From Chitinophagales bacterium (GTDB taxonomy: Bacteria; Bacteroidota; Bacteroidia; Chitinophagales; Chitinophagaceae): a DNA stretch of 64,000 nt. How positions within the stretch are numbered: position 1 is the first letter of the stretch; every line of letters begins with the position of its first letter. The notes beneath the pieces were generated by a model, which was given only the letters and a program-made list of their open reading frames with translations, made no database searches and was not told the DNA's origin. Positions 24,008 through 32,242 of this stretch are shown here, piece by piece. The stretch covers positions 930,001-994,000 of the forward strand of contig JACJXP010000001.1 in assembly GCA_020636575.1 (NCBI GenBank). The letters run 5' to 3'. The translations under genes were made by a program, and so were the position numbers.

Positions 24008-24898
24008 CTAGTTTTTCGGAGTTTCCAGTAATTTGAAGAACTGATCCAGTTGAGGAAGAATGACAATTCTTGTCCTCCGGTTAGAAGCTCTTCCGTCTTT
24101 TGAACCATTGTCGGCCAAAGGCTTGTACTCACCCCTTCCGGCAGCAGCCATACGGGCTGGATCAAGACCATATTCTTTTTGGAGTATCCTTACTACCGCG
24201 GTTGCTCTTTTTACACTAAGGTCCCAGTTGTCAAGCAATACACCGCTTCTATAAGGTACATTATCTGTGTGCCCCTCTACCATGAATTCGATATCAGGCT
24301 GGTTCTTTAAAACGGCGGCCACTTTACCCAATACTGTTTTGGCTTTGCTGGTTACTTCATACTTGCCTGTTGTAAACAAAAGCTTATCGGATATATCAAC
24401 ATATACCACTCCTTTGTCTACTTTAATATTAATGTCTTCATCATCAAGATTTCCAACAGCCCCTTTCAAATTCATGACCAGGGCCATGTTTAGTGAATCT
24501 TTGCGGGCCATTTGTTGCTGCAGGGTCTGGATATACGCATCTTTTGCTCCAATATTATCCATCGATTTTTTAATACTTTCTGCCTGTGATGCAGAAATAA
24601 CAGAAAGGTCTTCTAATTGTTTTAACGCCTGGCTATTGTTAGCTTTTAGAAAATCGATCTGTGAGTTCAGGTCTTTGATCTTGGTATTTTGCATGGCAAG
24701 CTGACGCTCCAGATCTTCTTTTTGCCGGGAAAGGGTTCCCTTTTCTGTACTGCAATCAGACAGGTCCCCCTCAAGGGTTTTGTACTTGTCTTGTAATGTG
24801 GCATAATCTGCCTGTGCTGTTTTAAACTTTTTGCTGCTTACACATGAAAAGAAAAGCAGCGGAAGGCTGGCAACCAATAAGAGTAACTTCGGTTTCAT
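24008..24898 (-). CDS. OmpA-family lipoprotein
   Basis: 296 residues. A lipoprotein signal has Cys19 in the lipobox LFFSC. A long coiled coil (about residues 30-135, rich in Gln, Lys, Leu) leads to a C-terminal OmpA/MotB peptidoglycan-binding domain. That domain contains VEGHTDNVPYRSG, WDLSVKRATAVVR and DGRASNRRTRI, the Asp and Arg that bind diaminopimelate. It probably tethers the outer membrane to peptidoglycan. The gene is convergent with the asparaginase-domain gene. Confidence 0.92.
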   Translation of the reverse strand: MKPKLLLLVASLPLLFFSCVSSKKFKTAQADYATLQDKYKTLEGDLSDCSTEKGTLSRQKEDLERQLAMQNTKIKDLNSQIDFLKANNSQALKQLEDLSVISASQAESIKKSMDNIGAKDAYIQTLQQQMARKDSLNMALVMNLKGAVGNLDDEDINIKVDKGVVYVDISDKLLFTTGKYEVTSKAKTVLGKVAAVLKNQPDIEFMVEGHTDNVPYRSGVLLDNWDLSVKRATAVVRILQKEYGLDPARMAAAGRGEYKPLADNGSKDGRASNRRTRIVILPQLDQFFKLLETPKN

Positions 24899-25148
24899 TA
24901 TTTTAATTTAAGGTGAAGGGTTTAGTTGAAATAAGCAGCGAAATAATAACATTACCGGTAAAGGTAAAAATTGAGTCATACTATCAGTTGCTTTTTTAGT
25001 ATTTCTTTTTGAATTAATACAGCAACGGTTGATTTACAATTCTTTTTGAGGAGGTTATTTGTTTTCATAAAAAGCGAATGCAAAAAATCAAACAATCGAT
25101 TGCCATAATCACTACGCATCCCCGTCATTGATATGAATTTGGCCGGTT

Positions 25149-25164
25149 TGTGATATTTATCACT
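25149..25164 (+). promoter_or_regulatory. CRP/FNR-type operator upstream of the YceI/DUF5777 operon
   Basis: TGTGA-TATTTA-TCACT fits the CRP consensus TGTGA-N6-TCACA at 9 of 10 positions. Its centre is 51.5 bp upstream of TACTTTTA (25208-25215), a 7-of-8 match to the -7 element, and 88 bp separate the site from the ATG. No TTTG lies at -33 spacing, as expected for an activator-dependent promoter. The rest of the 354-bp gap 24899-25252 shows no gene I trust. Confidence 0.5.
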
Positions 25165-25252
25165 TAGTTTTTTGATACAAGTCATACCCCCCCACTTTGG
25201 CACTGAATACTTTTACAAAAGCCAAAAATTAATCAATCAAAAAATATTTTTT

Positions 25253-26047
25253 ATGAAACTTTTAAATAACAGAACCCTGTTGATCCTGTTGGTTTTAATA
25301 TGTGGTTATGGGTATTTTATCAGTTGTACAAGGGATAATGATCTGATTGTACCGGTACAGCTTACACAGCCATTTGTTCCCAACAGGGGTAATAATGTTC
25401 ATTTGCCCGGAAACATGACCACTGGTAATGCGGATGAATGGAAACTTGATAAAGTACACTCAAGCTGCTTGTGGGCTACCAAGTATGTTGGTGCAGCAGG
25501 CTTGCTGACCGGTCGTTTTAACCAGTTTGGGACACATGATGTTACTGCAGCGGAAATGCAGAATTACACAACTACCGGCCAACCGTTGTTAGACAACTCA
25601 TGGGCTTTTTATGAAAGCGACCCAACCCAAACCTTTATCAGCGGCTATGTACAGATCAACACTTCAAACACCGGGGAACCAGGAAGAGATGCGGGTTGTA
25701 ATGTTTCCGGAATGGGTACAACACCAATTGTATCTGGCACCCAAAACCTAACAGTTACCAACCTGGCCAAAATTAAGTCTACAAAAGTCGAGTTTGACCC
25801 CAATAGCAATGGCTATATCGTTACGCTGGATCTCACATGGCAGGGAAAACTGGCAGCACCGCTTACTAAATCAATCGTAGGAAAGCTGAATTATATTACT
25901 AAGGCGACCATCGCTTCCGGAACACCATATGATGTATTCGGATTGCAGTTACAGTTTTCTTTCAATTGTCGAGATTTTGGTATTACCAGTACCAGTATTG
26001 CAGATCAAATAGACATTGAATGCAATATGAACTTTAATAATAAATAG
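25253..26047 (+). CDS. YceI-like lipoprotein
   Basis: 264 residues from ATG 25253. A lipoprotein signal has Cys in GYFISCTRD. The body resembles YceI: DEWKLDKVHSSCLWATKYVG followed by GLLTGRFNQFG, and alternating strands to the end. YceI folds form lipocalin-like barrels that bind isoprenoid or other hydrophobic molecules in the periplasm. Several cysteines are present. First gene of a three-gene operon with a CX3CH cytochrome-like lipoprotein (23 bp downstream) and a DUF5777 barrel. Confidence 0.8.
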   Translation: MKLLNNRTLLILLVLICGYGYFISCTRDNDLIVPVQLTQPFVPNRGNNVHLPGNMTTGNADEWKLDKVHSSCLWATKYVGAAGLLTGRFNQFGTHDVTAAEMQNYTTTGQPLLDNSWAFYESDPTQTFISGYVQINTSNTGEPGRDAGCNVSGMGTTPIVSGTQNLTVTNLAKIKSTKVEFDPNSNGYIVTLDLTWQGKLAAPLTKSIVGKLNYITKATIASGTPYDVFGLQLQFSFNCRDFGITSTSIADQIDIECNMNFNNK

Positions 26048-26070
26048 TTTCTTATTAAAAAGTAATTAAA

Positions 26071-26454
26071 ATGAAACGTATACTATTATATTTTGGTTTG
26101 GTGCTGGCATTAGGAATCGGAGTGTCAAGTTGCTACAAGGATATCATCAAACCAGATTTACCCAAGGACCCCAATGCGCCGCCGCAACAGGTGAGTTTTG
26201 CCAATGAGCTAAAGCCACTGTTTGCCGCTAGCTGTACTGATGTTGGTTGTCATGTTTCCGGAGCACATAAGCCTTATCTGACAGCGGATGTCTCCTATAA
26301 TGAAATTGTGAATGGAGGGTTTATTAATCTACAATTACCAACACAAAGTATTTTGATCAAATTGCTAAATGGAGACATGCAGCAATACATGCCTTCTGCT
26401 GATAACAGGCAAAAGGTACTTGATTGGATCAGGAACGGCGCACCTAATAATTAA
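26071..26454 (+). CDS. Cytochrome-c-like lipoprotein with CX3CH motif
   Basis: 127 residues. A lipoprotein signal has Cys in GVSSCYKD. The single haem-attachment candidate is CTDVGCH, a CX3CH variant in place of CX2CH, embedded in the usual pattern ELKPLFAASC...GCHVSG...YMPSADNRQKVLDWIRNGAPNN. The Met in MPS could be the distal haem ligand. Probably anchored in the outer or inner membrane facing the periplasm and passing electrons for the operon. Haem binding through CX3CH is known in related families but not shown here. Confidence 0.8.
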   Translation: MKRILLYFGLVLALGIGVSSCYKDIIKPDLPKDPNAPPQQVSFANELKPLFAASCTDVGCHVSGAHKPYLTADVSYNEIVNGGFINLQLPTQSILIKLLNGDMQQYMPSADNRQKVLDWIRNGAPNN

Positions 26455-26474
26455 CGGACTTAAATCTTATTAAA

Positions 26475-27524
26475 ATGAAACCAAGTATTTATAAAATAAA
26501 GTATGGATTAATGGCGCCGTTATTATTCAGTGCATGTATGCTACTGTCAAACATCGGCGTCTTTGCACAGGACGATCCTCCGGCTGAAGAGGAAACAACC
26601 AATACTAAACCAAAAGCAAAACCAGAAAAAAATACATTTCAAAGCGTTTGGATCAGCGATAACCAAACCATTCTTGTTCCTGTTAAAGGAACGATGGAGA
26701 TGGATATTATGCACAGGTTTGGTACCTGGAACAAAGGGTATGAGGATTTCTGGGGATTTTTTGCTCCCTCTAATATCAGGGTAGGCCTTAGTTATGTTCC
26801 TGTTGAAAAGCTGAATGTTGGGATAGGATTTACCAAAACATCAGCTGCGGTTATTCCAAAGGGAGGAGTTTCTTCTGTTTCAGGCCCTATATGGGATGGA
26901 AGCCTGAAATACTCCATTATTACACAAACAAAGGGAAAGTACCCCGTTAGTGTAAGCTATTATGTAAACGCAGCAATTAATACCAAAAAGGATCCCAATA
27001 AGGATATATACAGATATACCAGCGACAGGCTTTCTTATTTTCATCAACTATTAATAGCCAGAAAAGTAACTGATAAATTGTCTGTACAGGTGGCCCCAAG
27101 TGTTTCTCATCACAACTCTGTAAATGGATACTTTACCAAACTCAATGATTCTACATTGAAGATCAATAAAGCAATGAAGTTCGACCATTTTGCAGTGGCC
27201 CTTTCGGCGAGATATAAATTAACAGATGTAACATCATTGATGATAAACTATGATCAACCGATTACCAAGCATGCCACTTATAATCCAAACCCAAGTGTTT
27301 CATTTGGAGTAGAGTTTAACACAAGCAGCCACTCCTTCCAGCTGTTCTTTACCAATTTCTATTATTTGAATCCGGGGATAAACAATATGTATAATTCAAA
27401 CAACCCGTTCAAATACACTGATCACTCAACCGATGATCCAAACACACCGGAAGATGAAAGCACTTTGGTAAAAGGAAATAAATTCCTCATAGGATTTAAT
27501 ATTACGAGGTTGTGGAACTATTAA
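26475..27524 (+). CDS. DUF5777 beta-barrel outer-membrane protein
   Basis: 349 residues. A signal peptide ends at GVFAQ, then an acidic/Pro/Lys linker, then a predicted outer-membrane barrel. Family signatures are NQTILVPVKGTMEMDIMHRF and FFAPSNIRVGLSYVP. The C terminus ends in aromatic residues (FLIGFNITRLWNY), typical of barrel insertion signals. Function is unknown. Last gene of the operon with the YceI-like and cytochrome-like lipoproteins. A terminator follows. Confidence 0.88.
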   Translation: MKPSIYKIKYGLMAPLLFSACMLLSNIGVFAQDDPPAEEETTNTKPKAKPEKNTFQSVWISDNQTILVPVKGTMEMDIMHRFGTWNKGYEDFWGFFAPSNIRVGLSYVPVEKLNVGIGFTKTSAAVIPKGGVSSVSGPIWDGSLKYSIITQTKGKYPVSVSYYVNAAINTKKDPNKDIYRYTSDRLSYFHQLLIARKVTDKLSVQVAPSVSHHNSVNGYFTKLNDSTLKINKAMKFDHFAVALSARYKLTDVTSLMINYDQPITKHATYNPNPSVSFGVEFNTSSHSFQLFFTNFYYLNPGINNMYNSNNPFKYTDHSTDDPNTPEDESTLVKGNKFLIGFNITRLWNY

Positions 27525-27571
27525 ATGAATTTTTAGTGATTGATCTAACCAAGTGTTACTAAGGCAAAGCA

Positions 27572-27604
27572 AATAACCCCGGACAAAAAACCGGGGTTAT
27601 TTTT
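27572..27604 (+). terminator. Intrinsic terminator of the YceI/DUF5777 operon
   Basis: Perfect AATAACCCCGG / CCGGGGTTATT stem (27572-27582 with 27591-27601), A-rich loop and a T-run. Confidence 0.88.
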
Positions 27605-27613
27605 GCAAATACA

Positions 27614-28132
27614 ATGAAAAGACTTTTACAATACAGCTTCTTTTTTAGTTTACTGATCGCAAACTTTCTGCTCTCTTGTAACAACGGGAACCCCGGGAAA
27701 GAAAATATAACCGATAAAGCCACTAAAACGGCAGAGGGAAAAACATCCTACAGGAAACCAGGTACAGAGAATTCAGATACACTAACAATACCCCCCCCAT
27801 CAGCTGTTTTTTTTATGCCAGATTCTGTTCAGCTTGGTAAAATAAAATCAGCCCTTGATACCCTGCATTATGAAAATGACACTCACGACTGTTTTTACCA
27901 GATGAGAAATGCAAGAAATGTTTTAAAAGAATACTGGCCCCAGATCAGGATAGTTGAAACCTCAGAAGCCCGCTATCTCTATTTTGTTGACCAAAGCAAA
28001 CAAGGAGTGTTAATTGATCTAAACTCCAGGAATGATATGTGCGGTATTTACCTGTTTAGCAAGGAAAAAGACCCTCTGTTCATCGACATGATGAATATTG
28101 ACACACAGCTATCTCTTTATTTTAGTAAATAG
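27614..28132 (+). CDS. Hypothetical lipoprotein
   Basis: 172 residues. A lipoprotein signal has Cys in NFLLSCNNG, then a low-complexity Lys/Thr/Pro linker and a compact C-terminal domain of ~105 residues (from ALDTLHYENDTHDC) with two cysteines. I do not recognise the family. Flanked by terminator sequence upstream and a 169-bp gap downstream; the gap has no feature I can name. Confidence 0.65.
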   Translation: MKRLLQYSFFFSLLIANFLLSCNNGNPGKENITDKATKTAEGKTSYRKPGTENSDTLTIPPPSAVFFMPDSVQLGKIKSALDTLHYENDTHDCFYQMRNARNVLKEYWPQIRIVETSEARYLYFVDQSKQGVLIDLNSRNDMCGIYLFSKEKDPLFIDMMNIDTQLSLYFSK

Positions 28133-28301
28133 AACCCCCTTGCCTGGTATCATACTCTAATCGCTTGTTCTGATGGGAAGGAGAGCTGGTTTCAGGGCAA
28201 CCTCAACTGTAAAACTGATGAATCTCATAGTTTCCCGATGGAATAATGGCTTACTTTAAGTTGAAATTAAATCAACGACAAACCAACGTCTTAGTAAGCA
28301 T

Positions 28302-29510
28302 ATGAAACTAACAATACCAGTCAATTGGGAGGATGATTATTTTGACAAGATCGACTTTTCAGAAACCGAAGAAATTTATGGAAAATTAAATGTTGGCCTG
28401 ATCGGTGGTGGCCGCCCTACTCTTACCCTCCCTAATGTTAAAAAAGAAAAGGTAAAAGACTTTGTAGATGAAGCGCATAGAAGAAATCTGAAGTTTAATT
28501 ACCTGATGAACGGTACTTGTTTTGATAACCTGGAAATAACAAAAACCGGTTATAAGGATATTCGTAAAACACTTGACTGGCTGGCGGAAAATAATGTAGA
28601 TGGTATTTCAGTTTCATTACCAATGGTAATGGAGATCATTAAAAAGAACTATCCGCAATTCTCTATTTCTGCATCTGTACAGGTACGCATAGATAGTTTT
28701 GAAAAAGCCAGGTATTGGGAAAACCTTGGCGCCGACAAGATCAACATTTCCTACGTAGATATAAATAAGAATTTTGATGAAATAAAAAGAATAAAAGAGA
28801 AGACAACCTGTAAGATCCAGACCATTGCCAACCTGATGTGCATGAACAAATGTCCTATGGTGACATTGCATGCAAACTACAATGCCCATGCATCTCAAAA
28901 AAAACATGTAAACAACAACTTTAGCTTTGACTATTATCTTTTCTCATGCGCAGAAAAACTATTGTCAAATCCTGTTGAAATTTTGAAATCTGCCTTTATA
29001 AGGCCGGAAGATCTCCACTATTATGAAGAAGCGGGAGTGGATAATATTAAACTGGTTGAAAGAAGCATGACCACAGATGCTCTTGCCCGCATCGTTTCTG
29101 CGTATACAAAGCGTTCCTATGATGGGAATATGATGGATCTTATTCACGGTCTTTCAAAGTATATCATTTACAATAAGGACAAATATTACTGGAAGGGGTT
29201 AAAATATCTTTTGCAACCTTCCAAGATCAATTTATTTAAGGCTCATAAATTAGTTAATCAATTAAACACATTACGAAAGGAAAAGGCTTTCAATGAAAGC
29301 TTTGATCTTTATATTGATAATAAAAAGCTTGACGGGTTTATGGATTTCTTTCATAAAGGAAATTGCCACAGGGATTGCAATGAATGTAATTACTGTAATA
29401 AATTTGCCAGTAAAGCCATCAGCTATCTTGTGCCGGTAGAGGAACATGAAAAGGCAATGCAGTCCCTAAGGGATACCAAAGCGATGATGATAAAAGGCGA
29501 TCTGTTCTGA
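28302..29510 (+). CDS. U32-family (peptidase-like) Fe-S protein
   Basis: 402 residues. The TIM-barrel-like U32 pattern includes LNYLMNG-type strands and SISASVQVRIDSFEKARYWE, then LGADKINISYVD. Cys73, Cys180, Cys184 and Cys216 match the four-cysteine 4Fe-4S set of U32 proteins such as UbiV. A second cysteine cluster C355-X3-C359-X2-C362-X2-C365 (GNCHRDCNECNYCNKF) near the C terminus is unusual and could hold another cluster. U32 members act in ubiquinone or rRNA hydroxylation rather than as proven proteases. The next gene, 38 bp downstream, is an MMPL transporter. Confidence 0.78.
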   Translation: MKLTIPVNWEDDYFDKIDFSETEEIYGKLNVGLIGGGRPTLTLPNVKKEKVKDFVDEAHRRNLKFNYLMNGTCFDNLEITKTGYKDIRKTLDWLAENNVDGISVSLPMVMEIIKKNYPQFSISASVQVRIDSFEKARYWENLGADKINISYVDINKNFDEIKRIKEKTTCKIQTIANLMCMNKCPMVTLHANYNAHASQKKHVNNNFSFDYYLFSCAEKLLSNPVEILKSAFIRPEDLHYYEEAGVDNIKLVERSMTTDALARIVSAYTKRSYDGNMMDLIHGLSKYIIYNKDKYYWKGLKYLLQPSKINLFKAHKLVNQLNTLRKEKAFNESFDLYIDNKKLDGFMDFFHKGNCHRDCNECNYCNKFASKAISYLVPVEEHEKAMQSLRDTKAMMIKGDLF

Positions 29511-29548
29511 TTTTATTTTGAGATTTTAGGGTGGCCAATTAAGTAATA

Positions 29549-31810
29549 ATGAACGAAAACAGAACCAGAGCCGGTGTTGTGCTTCTTCTCTTAATTACCC
29601 TATTAAGTTTTATTCCCCTTCGTTCACTAAAGTTTGAGTTCAATATTGAAAAACTATTTCCGGCAGGGGATCCGGAGTTAACTTTTTTCAAAGAGTTTCA
29701 GGAACAATTCAATTCGCAGATCGACGATGAGTTTATCTTTATCGGACTCAGGAACAAGTCGGGAATTTTTGATCGGTCATTTTTAGAAAAAACGGATAGC
29801 CTATCGAAATATATTTCCAGGCAGAACAATATTCTAAAAATATATTCTCTTACATCAGCTAACCTGATTTACCTGCAAGGTGATGATATCAATGCAAGGC
29901 CATTGATCCATATTGATAATCCGGCGCTTTATTCAACGGACTCAGCCTATCTTTTTCAGGCAAAAGAATACCGGGACTTACTAGTCTCACAAGATGGAAA
30001 GTCAATAGCCATAGCGGCGTTTAATAAACAAAACTTAACGGACGGACAGAAGGATATTTTGCTGGATAGTATTCAGGGCAAAATTGACCAGCTTGGATTT
30101 GACGAGTCTCATCTTACTGCCAAGATCCGTGTGGAAAGAGTATATATAAAGGAAATTCAAAAGAACCTTAAAAAATATCTTATTCTGGCATTTGTTTTTA
30201 TTTGCCTGGCACTATATATACTTTTCAAATCTATAAGGGCTATTTTTTTTCCTTTATTACTTATTGTTGTTTCTATTATCTGGACCTTTTCTTTTATTTC
30301 CCTGACCGGGAATTCAATAGACATTCTTTCAAGCCTGCTACCTCCAATACTGGCAGCCATCTGTATGTCGGATATCATTCACATTTCTACACATTATATT
30401 GAACTGCTACGAACGGGCCTGTCAAAAAAGGAAGCGCTAAAAAAAGCGTATAAGGAAATAGGATTAGCAACATTCTTTACATGTTGTGCTATTGCCATCG
30501 GATTTATAACCCTGGGAATTACCGATGTTATACCTGTAAGAAATTTTGGATTTTTTGCTGCCACAGGCATTCTAATGGGATTTGTGGTTACGATGATTGC
30601 GCTGTATGCATTTTTTACTTTTTCTCCTATTCCCAAAGTTACTTTTGAGAAGCAGGCAGGTAATATATGGAACAGGATACTGGCTTTTTTCTTTAAAACT
30701 GTTTTAAAGAACAGGATGACGGTATCTATATTTTTTCTAATTCTGACAGGAGTATCTGTTTTCTATGCAACCAGGATCGAGATCAACTCCAGCCTTTTGC
30801 AAGAAATACCGAGGAAAAGTCCGGTGCTTGACGATTTTAAGTTTATGGAAACGGATTTTGCCGGGACAAGACCTTTTGAACTGGCACTTACAATGAGGGA
30901 TAAGGGGGAATCCTTTTTTGATATAGAAGTGATGCAGAAAGTTGAAAAAGTAGAAAGGTTTTTAAAGGATAGCTGTGGCGTTGGGTATATTATTTCCCCA
31001 TTGTCATTATTCCGGGGGGCAAACAAAGCCTTTGCCGGCGGTGATAATATCAACTATGTACTACCCAGGTCGCAACAAGAGGTTAGCCGGTATTATGAAA
31101 GTATTCTGCAAACTGAATTTGCAGACGAAATGCAACATTATATGACCGCCGACGGGAGCAGGTTGCGTATCAGTGGTCGCCTGCCCAATTTGAGCATTAA
31201 AGAATTCAAACCGATCAAAGAGAAAATTGACAGGTATTTTGCTAAACAGTCCGGGGTAGCCGCTTTTTCTTATAAAATAACGGGGTCAGCGCAACTGCTC
31301 GACAAAATAACCTATACACTAACAAAGAATCTTTTAAGCGGCATTTTTTTCGATGCACTTATAATTTGTGTGATCGCTTTTTTCCTTTTGAGAAAATGGA
31401 TGATCGTCCTGATCGTTTTAATACCCAACCTGCTGCCTCTGATCTTTATGGCGGGACTAATGGGTTATATGGGTATCAACCTTAAGGCAGATACTTCGGT
31501 GATCTTTGCCATAGCCCTGGGCCTTGCAGTCGATGACACGATACATTTCATTAGCAGGCTCAGGCTTGAATTATCAAAAGGGCTTTCACTTCCCTATGCA
31601 GTGAAAAGGACCTATATGTCTACCGGCAAAGCAATTATTATCACCACCCTGGTATTGTTGTCTGGTTTCCTGACATTATTATCATCGAGTTTTGGAGGAG
31701 CTTTTTATATAGGATTATTGATCAGCTTCAGCCTGTTTTGTGCGATGATCCTTGAGCTAACAATAACACCCTTACTGGTGTTAGCTTTTTTGCCAAAGAA
31801 AAAGCGGTAA
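29549..31810 (+). CDS. MMPL/RND-family transporter
   Basis: 753 residues with the duplicated RND layout. There is one membrane helix, a large periplasmic loop, five helices, then the whole unit repeated. The conserved Asp residues of the MMPL proton relay are in AAICMSDIIHIS and LGLAVDDTIHFIS. Single-component MMPL members export lipids, hopanoids or other hydrophobic molecules. The adjacency to a U32 Fe-S protein (38 bp) suggests a shared substrate pathway, possibly lipid or quinone-related; this is inference. Confidence 0.88.
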   Translation: MNENRTRAGVVLLLLITLLSFIPLRSLKFEFNIEKLFPAGDPELTFFKEFQEQFNSQIDDEFIFIGLRNKSGIFDRSFLEKTDSLSKYISRQNNILKIYSLTSANLIYLQGDDINARPLIHIDNPALYSTDSAYLFQAKEYRDLLVSQDGKSIAIAAFNKQNLTDGQKDILLDSIQGKIDQLGFDESHLTAKIRVERVYIKEIQKNLKKYLILAFVFICLALYILFKSIRAIFFPLLLIVVSIIWTFSFISLTGNSIDILSSLLPPILAAICMSDIIHISTHYIELLRTGLSKKEALKKAYKEIGLATFFTCCAIAIGFITLGITDVIPVRNFGFFAATGILMGFVVTMIALYAFFTFSPIPKVTFEKQAGNIWNRILAFFFKTVLKNRMTVSIFFLILTGVSVFYATRIEINSSLLQEIPRKSPVLDDFKFMETDFAGTRPFELALTMRDKGESFFDIEVMQKVEKVERFLKDSCGVGYIISPLSLFRGANKAFAGGDNINYVLPRSQQEVSRYYESILQTEFADEMQHYMTADGSRLRISGRLPNLSIKEFKPIKEKIDRYFAKQSGVAAFSYKITGSAQLLDKITYTLTKNLLSGIFFDALIICVIAFFLLRKWMIVLIVLIPNLLPLIFMAGLMGYMGINLKADTSVIFAIALGLAVDDTIHFISRLRLELSKGLSLPYAVKRTYMSTGKAIIITTLVLLSGFLTLLSSSFGGAFYIGLLISFSLFCAMILELTITPLLVLAFLPKKKR

Positions 31811-31867
31811 TTCGCTGATGTTTAAAATCTTAAATAGCATAACAGTGTGCTTTGCGGGGAGACACAC

Positions 31868-31881
31868 TTGATAGCTATCAT
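31868..31881. promoter_or_regulatory. FNR-like palindrome
   Basis: TTGATAGCTATCAT differs from TTGAT-N4-ATCAA in one position. It lies 7 bp upstream of the perfect CRP-type site and may be a second binding site of the same regulator family. Confidence 0.3.
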
Positions 31882-31888
31882 ACCCTTA

Positions 31889-31904
31889 TGTGACAACAAT
31901 CACA
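31889..31904 (+). promoter_or_regulatory. CRP/FNR-type operator upstream of the NrfD electron-transfer operon
   Basis: TGTGA-CAACAA-TCACA is a perfect match to the CRP consensus. Its centre is 51.5 bp upstream of TACTTTAG (31948-31955), a -7-like element, and 89 bp separate it from the ATG at 31994. The geometry is the same as at 25149-25164, which predicts a class I activator site near -61 in both promoters. Confidence 0.55.
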
Positions 31905-31993
31905 CCCCCTTTCTTCGTACATCATTCCTGTCCAGCCATACTATAGATACTTTAGCATTGGTTTTTTATAAATCAATAGCACAAATCAACAAA

Positions 31994-32224
31994 ATGGGAA
32001 ACAATAACAATGCCCCCAAAAAATCCCGCCGGGATTTCTTTTCAATTTTCTCCTCAACCGACAACTCAAAAGGATCAACAGAAATGGTAAAGATGCTAAC
32101 AGCAGACGGTAAGCTGGTAGAGGTAAGCAAAGAAATGCTGGATCAGGTAAAAAAGAATCAAAGGGCCAGCAATAAAGAAATCTATAACTGGATGAATAAT
32201 CCATCCAAGAAAAATAATAGTTGA
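31994..32224 (+). CDS. Small Tat-like protein, paralogous to the ferredoxin N terminus
   Basis: 76 residues from ATG 31994 (MGNNNNAPKKSRRDFFSIFS). A twin-arginine-like motif SRRDFF is followed by VKMLTADGKLVEVSKEML. The next gene has ARRDFL and then VKLLSPDGEIVEIDSSYL, so this is a free-standing copy of that N-terminal module without the Fe-S part. It lacks a convincing hydrophobic Tat core, so export by itself is doubtful. It may be an assembly or docking partner. The frame extends upstream to 31847, but that part crosses the operator and is not credible. Confidence 0.65.
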   Translation: MGNNNNAPKKSRRDFFSIFSSTDNSKGSTEMVKMLTADGKLVEVSKEMLDQVKKNQRASNKEIYNWMNNPSKKNNS

Positions 32225-32242
32225 AGCAATTAAATCTGCAAA

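Noticed and set aside
24976..25203. 75-codon open frame on the minus strand upstream of the YceI-like gene
   Set aside because: It overlaps the CRP-type operator, has no family resemblance, and reads through the control region of the neighbouring operon.
27598..27605. TATTTTTG as promoter -7 element of the lipoprotein gene at 27614
   Set aside because: It is formed by the T-tract of the preceding terminator, and no -33 TTTG is present, so the match is likely fortuitous.
31847..31993. N-terminal extension of the small Tat-like protein
   Set aside because: The extra 49 codons cross the CRP-type and FNR-like sites and the -7-like element, and show no protein character.
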